Positions 1 through 7,326 of a DNA stretch of 15,634 nt are shown here, piece after piece (position 1 is the first letter of the stretch; the number at the start of each line of letters is the position of its first letter). Made by a program: the position numbers and the translations under genes. A model generated the notes under the pieces. The model had not been told where the DNA came from, searched no databases, and saw only the letters and a program-made list of their open reading frames with translations. Source of the stretch: CAISGS01 sp044376615 (GTDB lineage: Bacteria; Pseudomonadota; Alphaproteobacteria; Caulobacterales; Caulobacteraceae); NCBI GenBank assembly GCA_044376615.1, contig JBILKO010000055.1, positions 1 to 15,634 of the forward strand, written 5' to 3'.

Positions 1-903
1 TTCAGCGCTGATTGGGGCCTCGATGATCAAGGTACCGCTCGACGGGTGCGGCACGGTCAGGCGGCGGGCATGCAATTGCAGCTTTAGATGCCCCGACAGC
101 TCAGCGGCCTTTTCGTCGCTATATTTCGGATCGCCAAGGATCGGATGGCCAATCGCCTTCATATGCGCGCGCAGCTGGTGGGTCCGGCCTGTATGCGGCC
201 GCAAGGCCAGCCAGGCCGCCCGGTGTGCGGCCCGTGACAGGGTGACGTATTCGGTCTCGGCCGGACTGCCTTGCGGGTCCTTGGGATCGCAGGGCACGAC
301 CAGTTCACGGTCGCCAACGCCCTTCTTGGCCAGGGGCATTTCGATAATGCCCTCGCGCGGATGCGGATTGCCCGAGACAATCGCCCAATAGGTCTTTTGC
401 GCCTTGCGCTTGGCAAAGGACCCCGACAGCCGCGCGGCAGCGCTAGGGGTCTTGCCCAAGATCAGAACACCCGACGTGTCGCGGTCTAGCCTATGCACCA
501 GACGTGGCCGGTCCAACCCCTCGCCCCAGGCGGACAATAGCCGGTCAATATGGTGGATAGTCTTGGTCCCGCCCTGGACGGCCAGGCCTGCGGGCTTGTT
601 TAGCGCCAGGACCTCATCGTCTTCATAGAGGACCAAAGACTTGGCATAGGCGACATCGCGGCCTGATAAGGTCTTCTTCTCGCCAGGATCGGGGGCGTCC
701 GGAAGGGGTGGCACGCGCACCTGGCTACCCGCCACAAGATGGGTCTCGGCCTTGACCCGGGCGCCATCAACGCGGATCTGGCCCGATCGGGTCATTTTTT
801 GGATCTGGATATGGTTCAGATGCGGCCAGCGGCGCTTGAACCAGCGATCGAGCCTTACGCCGTCTTCGCCAGCATCGACATAGAGCGTGCGAACCTCTTT
901 CAT
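1..903 (-). CDS. rluC: RluC-like 23S rRNA pseudouridine synthase (3' end cut by window edge)
   Basis: RluA-family enzyme that isomerises specific uridines of 23S rRNA to pseudouridine in the cytoplasm. The frame stays open from the ATG at 903 to base 1 (301 codons), so the C-terminus lies outside the window. An S4-type RNA-binding region occupies about residues 14-65 (VRLDRWFKRRWP, then GQIRVDG). The catalytic domain begins near residue 90 (LNKPAGLAVQGG). The signature RLVHRLDRDTSG lies at about 134-145, with D140 as the expected catalytic aspartate; a later block reads RPHTGRTHQLRAHM. The start is set by a 4-base ATGA overlap with the crcB stop, which suggests translational coupling. S4 plus the catalytic motif fits RluC/RluD. 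RluC is favoured because crcB-rluC pairs are common in alphaproteobacteria, but target uridines cannot be read from sequence. Family call is firm; the subtype is likely. Confidence 0.9.
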   Translation of the reverse strand, partial: MKEVRTLYVDAGEDGVRLDRWFKRRWPHLNHIQIQKMTRSGQIRVDGARVKAETHLVAGSQVRVPPLPDAPDPGEKKTLSGRDVAYAKSLVLYEDDEVLALNKPAGLAVQGGTKTIHHIDRLLSAWGEGLDRPRLVHRLDRDTSGVLILGKTPSAAARLSGSFAKRKAQKTYWAIVSGNPHPREGIIEMPLAKKGVGDRELVVPCDPKDPQGSPAETEYVTLSRAAHRAAWLALRPHTGRTHQLRAHMKAIGHPILGDPKYSDEKAAELSGHLKLQLHARRLTVPHPSSGTLIIEAPISAE

Positions 904-1283
904 GCCAGCACCCGCCGGGTTAGATAGAGGCCGAGAAACAGGGCGGCGACCGACAAGACGACCGAGGCCGTGGCATAGCCAAAGGCTTGGCCGTATTTGC
1001 TCCTCTCAATCATCAGGGCGGTCTCAAGCGAAAAGGCGGAAAAGGTTGTGAAGCCGCCCAAGACCCCGACGCCTAATAAGAGCCGCCAGCGTTCTTGGTC
1101 TGCGCCGCCGCGATGCGCCAAGGTCCCGACCAGCACGCCCATGGCCAGGCCGCCAACCAGATTGCAGATCAAGGTGCCATAAGGCCAGGCTGTGCCCAAT
1201 AGGCGGCCCGCCAGGCTGCCCACAGCATAACGCGCTGCGGCCCCGGCCCCGCCGCCGAAGATGACTAAAACCAAGTTGTTCAT
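900..1283 (-). CDS. crcB: Fluoride-specific ion channel CrcB/Fluc
   Basis: Small inner-membrane protein (127 aa) that exports fluoride as a dual-topology dimer. Four hydrophobic segments are visible, at about 4-28, 34-55, 67-90 and 100-121. Family marks are GGGAGAAARY near the N-terminus, the pore Asn in GTLICNLVGG (about N41), and GGFTTFSAF at 76-84, which carries the central sodium site and the Phe-box residues. The length is typical of the family. The ATG at 1283 is preceded by a Shine-Dalgarno-like AAGGGG. The TGA stop overlaps the ATG of the rluC-like gene by 4 bases. It lies only 42 bases after the RND pump gene on the same strand, so it may share that transcript. No fluoride riboswitch fits in that gap, so fluoride-responsive control is not visible here. 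Confidence 0.95.
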   Translation of the reverse strand: MNNLVLVIFGGGAGAAARYAVGSLAGRLLGTAWPYGTLICNLVGGLAMGVLVGTLAHRGGADQERWRLLLGVGVLGGFTTFSAFSLETALMIERSKYGQAFGYATASVVLSVAALFLGLYLTRRVLA

Positions 1284-1303
1284 GGCCCCTTATGCGCCGC
1301 GCC

Positions 1304-1315
1304 GCCAAATTTGGC
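1304..1315. repeat. 12-base perfect palindrome between RND pump and crcB
   Basis: GCCAAATTTGGC is its own reverse complement and lies in the 42-base gap between the RND pump stop (1326) and the crcB start (1283). With no loop it suits a dimeric protein site better than an RNA hairpin. No T-run follows on either strand, so it is not an intrinsic terminator. Its function is unknown. Confidence 0.4.
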
Positions 1316-1325
1316 AAACCAGGCC

Positions 1326-4300
1326 CTAGTGACCGTCTGCCTTTTCAAAGCCCTCGATCTGGCGAGCGGTCCAGTCCGGCGACTGTGTATAGCGGGCCAG
1401 CAAATTATAGATCACCGGCACAACAAAGACGGTCAGAAGTGTGGCAAATATGGCCCCGAAAAAGATCACCACGCCAATCGTTTTGCGACTACCTGCCCCC
1501 GGACCCGCCGCCAGGATAAGGGGCAAGGCGCCGAACGCGGCGGAGATGGAGGTCATGATGATGGGCCGCAGGCGCAGGACCGAGGCCTCGATCACCGCTT
1601 CGCGTACCTTGAGGCCTTGATCACGCAGCTGATTGGCAAATTCGACGATCAAGATGCCGTTCTTGGCCGCAACCCCAATCAGAATGATCAGGCCGATCTG
1701 GCTATAGGTATTGATCGAGGACCCGGCCATCAGCAGGCCAAACAGGCCGCCCAGCGCGGCCAAGGGCACGGTCAGCATGATAACCGCCGGATGGATCCAG
1801 CTTTCAAATTGGGCCGCCAGTACCAAAAACACCAGCAGCAAGGCCATCGCAAAGGCAAACCCAACCGCGCCGCTGGCTTCCAGATAATCTTTAGCCTGGC
1901 CGCCCCATTGGACCGTGACGCCCTTGCCCTGGTGTTCAGCGGCCTGGGCCTTATAGAAGTCCACCGCCTCGGCCACGGTATAGCCGGGGGCCAGCTCGGC
2001 GGTCAGGGTAATGGCGCGTTGGCGATCGACCCGCTGGCGATCCGGCGTATCGCCGCGAATGCTGGTCTTGACCACCGCTGATAGGGGCACAAGCTCGCCC
2101 GACGAGGACCGCACATAGAGGGTATTGAGGTCCTGCTCGCTGCGGCGCTTGTCGAGATCGGTTTGAAGGATGACGTCATACTCCTGGCCTTCCTTGACAT
2201 ATGTGGTGGCCTTACGCGAGCCGAACATGGTCTCCAGCACCCGGCCAACGGCCTGGGCCGAGACGCCGAGCGAGGCGGCCTTGTCCTTGTCCAGCTCGAC
2301 AAGCAGCCGAGGCGAGGTCGGCTCATAATTCAGACGCGGGCGCGACAGGCCTGGATTTTTCAAGGCCGCCGCAAAAATCGGCTGGATCCATTCGTCGAGG
2401 GCCTCATACGAGCTGCCCGCCGCAATAAAATCGACATTGGTGCCAGAACCGCTGCCACCGCCGCGCTGAAACGGGCCGCGCACACTGGCGACAATCCGGG
2501 CAGAGGTCAGGCCGCCCAGCGCCTTATTGGCATCCGCGGCGATCTGATCGGCTGTGACCTTACGTTTGTCCCAATCATTGAGGATCAAGACGCCTGAGCC
2601 GGTATTCATCTGATTGGCGCCAAAGCGCGGTACGCCGAGATTATAGCGAACGACGTCGTCAGTCGCCCGCAGCTTGGCAAAATAGGCCTCAGCCTTGAGC
2701 GCCGCAGCCGCCGTATAGTCAAAGCCTGAGCCTTCGGGGGCGCTAATGGAAATATCGACCCGGCCCCGGTCTTCATTGGGTACTAGCTCTTTAGGCAAGG
2801 CGATAAACAGACCGGCCGCAATCAGGCCCAGAAACGCCACCAGCCCCAGCGTGCCCACAGCGGCGCGGCGCTGCGACAAGAGCGACTCTAGCGAGGCCCG
2901 GTAGGAGACCCGCACAGCCTCCATGGCACCATCAACCTTTCGCGCCAACCAGCCACCGCCTTGGGCGGGACGTAGAAGTTTTGACGCCAACATGGGCGAA
3001 AGGCTGAGGGCCAGAAAGGCGGAAAAGGCGACAGCAGAAGCAATGGCCACGGCCAGCTCGACAAACAATCGACCAATATAGCCCGGCAGGGTCATCAAGG
3101 GCGCAAACACCGCCAGCAGGACCACAGTGGTCGCAATCACGGCAAAGAAAACCTGCTTAGCCCCGCGCTCGGCGGCGACCAGGGGTGGCTCACCCTCATC
3201 TATCCGGCGTTGAATATTCTCAACCACGACAATGGCGTCATCGACCACCAGGCCGATTGCCAGGACCAAGGCGAGAAGGGTCAAGAGATTGATCGAAAAG
3301 CCGAGCGGTGCGAGGACAATACAGGTCGATAGAATACAGATCGGCGCAACGATGGACGGGATAAGGGCCGCGCGCCAGGTGCCGAGGAACAGGAAATTCA
3401 CGGCCGCGACCAGCAGCATGGACAGGCCCATGGTCACCCAGACCTCATGGATAGCCCCTGCGGTGAATTTGGAATTATCGACCGAGACAGCGATCTTGGT
3501 CTTGGGCGGCAGGGTCGGTTTGATTGCCTCCAATTCCTTCTTGATCGCCGCCGAGATTTCTAGGTCATTGGCCTGAGATTGGCGGGTAACAGGCAGGCCC
3601 ACCTGGGCCTCACCATTGGAACGGAACAGGCGGCGGCGCTCATCAGCCCCCTCCTCGACCCTAGCGACATCGCCAAGCCGGGTCAGGGTCGGGGCGCTCA
3701 TACCATTGGCATTAGTCACGCCATTGACCGGATCGGTGGGATTGCGGCTGCCCGCCGGCACAATCGGCAATCGGGCAAACTCCGCCGCCGAGGCATAGCC
3801 GCGCTTGACGCGAATAGTGAAATCCTTGGCCTTGGATTCCAGCGCCCCTGCGGGCAGCTCGATATTCTGGGCCAGAAGCGCGTTTTCAACATCATCGACG
3901 GTTAGGCCGCGTGCCGCCAAGGCATCGGCATCAAGCCAGATCCGCATGGCATAGATCTGGGCACCGGCCAGGCCGACTTGGGCCACCCCGGGCACGGTTG
4001 ATAGGCGCTCGACCAGATAGCGATCGGCATAGTCGGCCAGTTCCAACTTGGTCAGGCCGGTCGAGATCAGATTCAAAAAGATGATCGGTGAAGAGTCGGC
4101 CTGGGTCTTGGCGATTTGGGGCGGATCGGCCTGATCGGGCAGTTGCGATGTCACCCGCGAAACAGCATCGCGTACATCATTGGCCGCCGCGTCGAGATCG
4201 CGATCCAGGGTAAAGGTGATCGAGATCCGCGACACGCCATCGCGGCTGGATGAAGTGATACGATCAATACCTTGTAGGCCAGCGGCCTGGCGCTCGATGA

Positions 4301-4496
4301 CCTGGGTAATGCGCTCCTCGACCACCTCAGCCGAAGCGCCGCGATAATTGGTCGAGATGGAAATGACTGGTGGATCAACATTGGGCAGTTCGCGGACCGG
4401 CAGGTTGAAATAGGCCGCCAAGCCGATCACGCACAAGATGATGGCCCCGACTGCCGCCAGAACCGGCCGCCGGACCGAAAGATCCGAAAGACTCAC
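1326..4496 (-). CDS. RND multidrug efflux permease (HAE1/AcrB-type)
   Basis: Inner-membrane proton-driven exporter of 1056 aa, the normal size for AcrB-like pumps, which extrude hydrophobic compounds through an adaptor and an outer-membrane channel. The N-terminus MSLSDLSVRRPVLA is typical, with TM1 at about 11-30. The proton relay is intact: paired aspartates D419-D420 in GLVVDDAIVVVEN (TM4) and a lysine near 945 in GVAAKNGILIVEFA (TM10). Two large periplasmic loops follow TM1 and TM7, as in the family. The start is GTG at 4496; it overlaps the adaptor TGA by 4 bases (GTGA), indicating translational coupling. Substrates cannot be predicted; the relay residues make a heavy-metal (CusA-type) pump less likely. 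No TolC-like gene or TetR regulator is adjacent, so the outer-membrane partner is presumably encoded elsewhere. Confidence 0.95.
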   Translation of the reverse strand: MSLSDLSVRRPVLAAVGAIILCVIGLAAYFNLPVRELPNVDPPVISISTNYRGASAEVVEERITQVIERQAAGLQGIDRITSSSRDGVSRISITFTLDRDLDAAANDVRDAVSRVTSQLPDQADPPQIAKTQADSSPIIFLNLISTGLTKLELADYADRYLVERLSTVPGVAQVGLAGAQIYAMRIWLDADALAARGLTVDDVENALLAQNIELPAGALESKAKDFTIRVKRGYASAAEFARLPIVPAGSRNPTDPVNGVTNANGMSAPTLTRLGDVARVEEGADERRRLFRSNGEAQVGLPVTRQSQANDLEISAAIKKELEAIKPTLPPKTKIAVSVDNSKFTAGAIHEVWVTMGLSMLLVAAVNFLFLGTWRAALIPSIVAPICILSTCIVLAPLGFSINLLTLLALVLAIGLVVDDAIVVVENIQRRIDEGEPPLVAAERGAKQVFFAVIATTVVLLAVFAPLMTLPGYIGRLFVELAVAIASAVAFSAFLALSLSPMLASKLLRPAQGGGWLARKVDGAMEAVRVSYRASLESLLSQRRAAVGTLGLVAFLGLIAAGLFIALPKELVPNEDRGRVDISISAPEGSGFDYTAAAALKAEAYFAKLRATDDVVRYNLGVPRFGANQMNTGSGVLILNDWDKRKVTADQIAADANKALGGLTSARIVASVRGPFQRGGGSGSGTNVDFIAAGSSYEALDEWIQPIFAAALKNPGLSRPRLNYEPTSPRLLVELDKDKAASLGVSAQAVGRVLETMFGSRKATTYVKEGQEYDVILQTDLDKRRSEQDLNTLYVRSSSGELVPLSAVVKTSIRGDTPDRQRVDRQRAITLTAELAPGYTVAEAVDFYKAQAAEHQGKGVTVQWGGQAKDYLEASGAVGFAFAMALLLVFLVLAAQFESWIHPAVIMLTVPLAALGGLFGLLMAGSSINTYSQIGLIILIGVAAKNGILIVEFANQLRDQGLKVREAVIEASVLRLRPIIMTSISAAFGALPLILAAGPGAGSRKTIGVVIFFGAIFATLLTVFVVPVIYNLLARYTQSPDWTARQIEGFEKADGH

Positions 4497-5608
4497 TGGC
4501 CAGGCCCCCTGTCTGGCTTGGCCCTTTGCTTGCCCGCCAGCTTAATAGCCTGATCCGGCTGAACCCGGTTCAGGCCATCGGCAATAATCTTGGTCCCAGG
4601 CTCAAGGCCAGAGACGATCTCGATCATCCCATCCTGCCGCGCCCCGACCTTGACCGACTGGCGCTTTGCCACGATCTTGTCGTCCTTGGGTGCAATAACG
4701 AAAACAAAGGGCTGATCGGCCTCAAATTGCACGGCGGCCTCGGGAACCGCTAGGGCGGTTCGGCTGCCCTGATCCAGTGTGACCCGCACAAGCATGCCGG
4801 GCTTGATCCTGTGGTCTGGATTGGGCACTTCGGCTCGGGCGCGGACCGCGCGGGTACGCTCATCGACGCGCGTATCAATCTGGGCAATCTTGCCGCCAAA
4901 GCGCTGGTCGGGATAGGCGTCGGTCGAGGCGCTTAAGGCCAGACCCTTTTTCAGGCCCGCGACATAGCGATCGGGCACCTCAAAATCGATGCGCATAACC
5001 GCAACATCATCAAGCGAAACAATCGGCCCACCCGCCGCAATCAAGGCGCCTGGTGCGACATCGGACAGGCCAACCACCCCGGAAAACGGCGCGCGAATGA
5101 CCCGGTTTAGGCGGCGGCTCTTGGCTGCTGCCAGCGCGGCATCGGCCTGGGCACTATTGGCCTGGTATTGTTCTGCCGTCACCTTCGGCGCATAACCCTG
5201 CTCGGCCAGATCATGCCAGCGTTTGGCATCGCGCCGCGCTTGCGAGGCCAGAGCCTGGGCCTGCAGAACAGCGGCGTCTTGTTCATCGCCCTTAAGCTCG
5301 ACCAGAACCTGGCCTTTTGTGACGCTCTGGCCATCGCCAAAACGAACCTTGGTAATCAGTTCCGCCGTATTGGATGTCACGGTGACTGACTGGCGGGCCT
5401 TGGCCACGCCCAGGGCCTCGATGCGATCGGAAAACACATGCGGGGCTACAGCTACTTCAGCAACCGTGACCGCTCGGCTCGCCGAGGCCGCGCCCTTAGC
5501 CTTGGCCGCCTTGATCGCGCTATCGACGCCAAGCTTGATCCCGCCGACCAGGATGAGGGCGATCAATATGCCCACCGCTGTGGTCAGGAAAAAATGCTTC
5601 TTAAACAA
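4493..5608 (-). CDS. RND efflux periplasmic adaptor (HlyD/AcrA family)
   Basis: Membrane-fusion protein of 371 aa that joins the pump encoded next to an outer-membrane channel. A Lys-rich N-terminus precedes one transmembrane anchor at about 8-28; there is no lipobox cysteine, so it is anchored by the helix rather than by lipid. The two lipoyl half-motifs lie around 62-108 and 168-200 (RAPFSGVVG, PGALIAAGGP), separated by a short Ala/Gln-rich helical hairpin. A beta-barrel region (PGMLVRVTL, about 270-279) and a membrane-proximal domain follow. The only usable in-frame start is TTG at 5608, because an in-frame TGA lies at 5636-5638 and the codons between offer no ATG or GTG. GGAGG sits about 10 bases upstream. 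The stop overlaps the pump GTG. It is probably the first gene of the efflux run, with its promoter in 5609-5722. Confidence 0.93.
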   Translation of the reverse strand: MFKKHFFLTTAVGILIALILVGGIKLGVDSAIKAAKAKGAASASRAVTVAEVAVAPHVFSDRIEALGVAKARQSVTVTSNTAELITKVRFGDGQSVTKGQVLVELKGDEQDAAVLQAQALASQARRDAKRWHDLAEQGYAPKVTAEQYQANSAQADAALAAAKSRRLNRVIRAPFSGVVGLSDVAPGALIAAGGPIVSLDDVAVMRIDFEVPDRYVAGLKKGLALSASTDAYPDQRFGGKIAQIDTRVDERTRAVRARAEVPNPDHRIKPGMLVRVTLDQGSRTALAVPEAAVQFEADQPFVFVIAPKDDKIVAKRQSVKVGARQDGMIEIVSGLEPGTKIIADGLNRVQPDQAIKLAGKQRAKPDRGPGQ

Positions 5609-5651
5609 GGATGCCCCGCCTCCAAGTCTTTTAGTTCAATGTCACCCAATC

Positions 5652-5667
5652 ATGACGGTCATATGAC
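5652..5667. promoter_or_regulatory. Overlapping palindromes upstream of efflux operon, candidate operator
   Basis: ATGAC-G-GTCAT (5652-5662) overlaps the perfect 10-base palindrome GTCATATGAC (5658-5667), giving three alternating ATGAC/GTCAT half-sites. A further GTCAC lies at 5641-5645. The cluster is 44-59 bases upstream of the adaptor TTG, in the only gap from which the efflux genes could be transcribed. That position suits a repressor or activator site. No clear -35/-10 pair was found, and no regulator is encoded in the window. Confidence 0.4.
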
Positions 5668-5698
5668 GCGGCCCATGCCCGGCGTCCAGTGACAGTTC

Positions 5699-5727
5699 TT
5701 TAGCAGCCTGTTTGGTCGCAGGCTAAA
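5699..5727 (-). terminator. Imperfect hairpin at the end of the outer-membrane protein gene
   Basis: On the minus strand TTTA-GCCTG pairs with CAGGC-TAAA across an 8-base loop, with a 3-base bulge (TGC) in the second arm. The TAG stop at 5725-5723 lies within the first arm. No T-run follows, so a classical intrinsic terminator is not supported. It might still weaken read-through into the efflux operon or protect the 3' end of the mRNA. Confidence 0.3.
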
Positions 5728-6517
5728 ATCGATACCAGACAGCCAAGACTGGACCAGACTCCACAGCGGTTGACTGGCCAGATACGGACTGCCGCCACCC
5801 CGCTTGCAGCCTCACCGGCCCGATCTTACGCACCAAGGACAATTCGGCCTTGGACCAGTTGGATTGGTGCGTTCGGGTTCCGGCAAAGGTCTGAGCAAAA
5901 ATCTGCCAGTTTTTCGTCATATCTAGGCCAACCCGTGTTTCCACCCGTTCTTCGTTAAGCTGCCCACTGTGACTAAGCTGCGCGAGCTGGACTTCGGCAA
6001 AGCCGCGATGGTGCAGGACAGTAATTTCCCGCCCGACCAGGACCCTGGCTTCAAGATTGGCCGACCGAGAGTCGCTCATTACCAGCTGGGCCTTATCCTT
6101 GGCCGCCAAGACCGCGCCGCCCGCATAGAGGCTAATGACCCAGCGTCCCTTCTGGTAGGGCGTCCATCTTAAGCCAAGATCGGCCGTCGTTCGGGTTGAC
6201 CTATAGCCCAGAGTCTCTTGGCCAAGGATTTGCCGCAGATTGCCTTGGAGGGTGAGGGTCTTGGACCAGCCATGTTCAACGAAAACATCGAGCGTTTGAT
6301 AGGATTGCTTGGGTATAGCAACCACTAGCCCGCTATCGTCGAATGCCTTTTGCGCACCGCTTTGCTCGTATTTCGCAATGAGCTGGGTTTGACCAGGGTC
6401 GATGGGCCAGGCCCCGGCCTGCGCTGGCCCAGACAAAAACGCCGCCGCAAACGCGAGGCTGACGGCGGCGAGATTGGCATGAAATACAGAGAAAACTAGT
6501 CGTCGTAGCCCGGCAAT
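5723..6517 (-). CDS. Putative outer-membrane beta-barrel protein with non-canonical start
   Basis: About 230 mature residues preceded by a clear signal peptide: a GLRRL basic region, a hydrophobic core ending LAFAAAFLSG, and a likely cleavage after PAQA. The mature part alternates polar and hydrophobic residues, is rich in Tyr/Trp/Arg/Gln, and ends in the aromatic WYRF expected of BamA-assembled barrels. I do not recognise a named family. The start is a problem: no ATG, GTG or TTG falls in frame between the aldolase coding sequence and the signal core. The coordinate given uses ATT at 6517, which yields a normal signal peptide and a 22-base overlap with the aldolase gene. An in-frame ATG at 6703 lies deep inside the aldolase gene and would bury the signal peptide behind about 60 residues. 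Translation may depend on coupling to the aldolase, or a base may have been lost. A porin or transporter role is only inference. Confidence 0.65.
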   Translation of the reverse strand: MAGLRRLVFSVFHANLAAVSLAFAAAFLSGPAQAGAWPIDPGQTQLIAKYEQSGAQKAFDDSGLVVAIPKQSYQTLDVFVEHGWSKTLTLQGNLRQILGQETLGYRSTRTTADLGLRWTPYQKGRWVISLYAGGAVLAAKDKAQLVMSDSRSANLEARVLVGREITVLHHRGFAEVQLAQLSHSGQLNEERVETRVGLDMTKNWQIFAQTFAGTRTHQSNWSKAELSLVRKIGPVRLQAGWRQSVSGQSTAVESGPVLAVWYRF

Positions 6518-7272
6518 TCGCGGTCTAACCGGCGCAAAAGGCCGGGCCAGGCTAGGCCTGACGCCATGCCCATGCCGTTGCGGGTCTGGCTGCGCACCTC
6601 GCTTTGCGCCGCCTCGGGCGCGATCAAGACATTGTCGCGCCCGGTGCTGAGGGCCATGACCTGTTGCATACAGGCCCGCTCTAAGAAGAACATATTGAGC
6701 CATGCTTCGCCCGCTGACGAACCCACGGTAAGCGTGCCGTGATTGCGCAAGAGCATAAGCTTTTTCTCGCCCAGGTCAGCGACTATCCTTTCGCGCTCCT
6801 CCAGATTGAGAGCAATGCCCTCATAATCGTGATGGGCCAGGCTATTCATGACGATCAGAGCATGTTGGCTGATCGGCAGGAGGCCATCCTTCTGAGCCGA
6901 GACCGCGACGCCCTGGTCGGTATGAAGGTGCATGACAAAATGGGCATCTTCGCGAGCGGCATGAATAGCCGAATGGATCGTAAAGCCGGCTGGATTAATG
7001 AAATAGGGGGTCTCACCGACGATCTGCCCATCCAGATCAACCTTGACCAAGGACGAGGCCGTAATCTCTTCAAAGAAATAACCGTAAGGATTGATCAGGA
7101 AGTGATGCTCCGGACCCGGCACGCGCGCGGAGATATGGGTAAAAATCATATCATCCCAGCCATGCATGGCGACCAGGCGATAAAGGGCCGCTAGATCAAC
7201 CCGTGCATTCCATTCGGCTTCGCTCACCTTACCGCGCAAGGAGCTGATACCGCCTGCTGATCCGTCTGCCAT
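6496..7272 (-). CDS. Class II aldolase/adducin family protein
   Basis: Zinc-dependent aldolase fold of 258 aa, related to fuculose-phosphate aldolase, ribulose-phosphate epimerase and bacterial adducin-head proteins. The metal ligands are visible: HLH at about 115-117 and the histidine of LLRNHGTLTVG at about 178. FTHISARVPG (about 44-53) and LINPYGYFFEEITASSLVKVD (about 59-79, cited in parts: LINPYGYFF, then EITASSLVKVD) form the expected phosphate/substrate loop. The ATG at 7272 is preceded by the strong Shine-Dalgarno GGAGGAGG. It lies 54 bases after glpK on the same strand. Members of this longer adducin-like group are often annotated without a substrate, and the true reaction cannot be decided here. 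A sugar-phosphate or polyol role next to glycerol kinase is plausible inference. The outer-membrane protein gene appears to start within its last codons. Confidence 0.9.
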   Translation of the reverse strand: MADGSAGGISSLRGKVSEAEWNARVDLAALYRLVAMHGWDDMIFTHISARVPGPEHHFLINPYGYFFEEITASSLVKVDLDGQIVGETPYFINPAGFTIHSAIHAAREDAHFVMHLHTDQGVAVSAQKDGLLPISQHALIVMNSLAHHDYEGIALNLEERERIVADLGEKKLMLLRNHGTLTVGSSAGEAWLNMFFLERACMQQVMALSTGRDNVLIAPEAAQSEVRSQTRNGMGMASGLAWPGLLRRLDRELPGYDD

Positions 7273-7326
7273 CCTGACCTCCTCCAGATATTATTGGCTA
7301 TAGAGTCGCGCCGAAGGGACCAAAGG

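Noticed and set aside
1284..1325. Fluoride riboswitch before crcB
   Set aside because: The gap is only 42 bases and holds none of the expected pseudoknot structure.
1311..2081. Long open frame (256 codons) on plus, opposite the RND pump gene
   Set aside because: Low-complexity Gln/Gly/His-rich product typical of the antisense of a GC-rich gene; the minus-strand pump is unmistakable.
5723..6517. Outer-membrane protein as the TolC partner of the efflux system
   Set aside because: About 230 mature residues, with no long coiled-coil helices or duplicated repeat; too small and unlike TolC.
6518..6703. Upstream extension of the outer-membrane protein frame to an ATG at 6703
   Set aside because: It would overlap the aldolase by about 200 bases and bury a good signal peptide behind about 60 Arg/Pro-rich residues.
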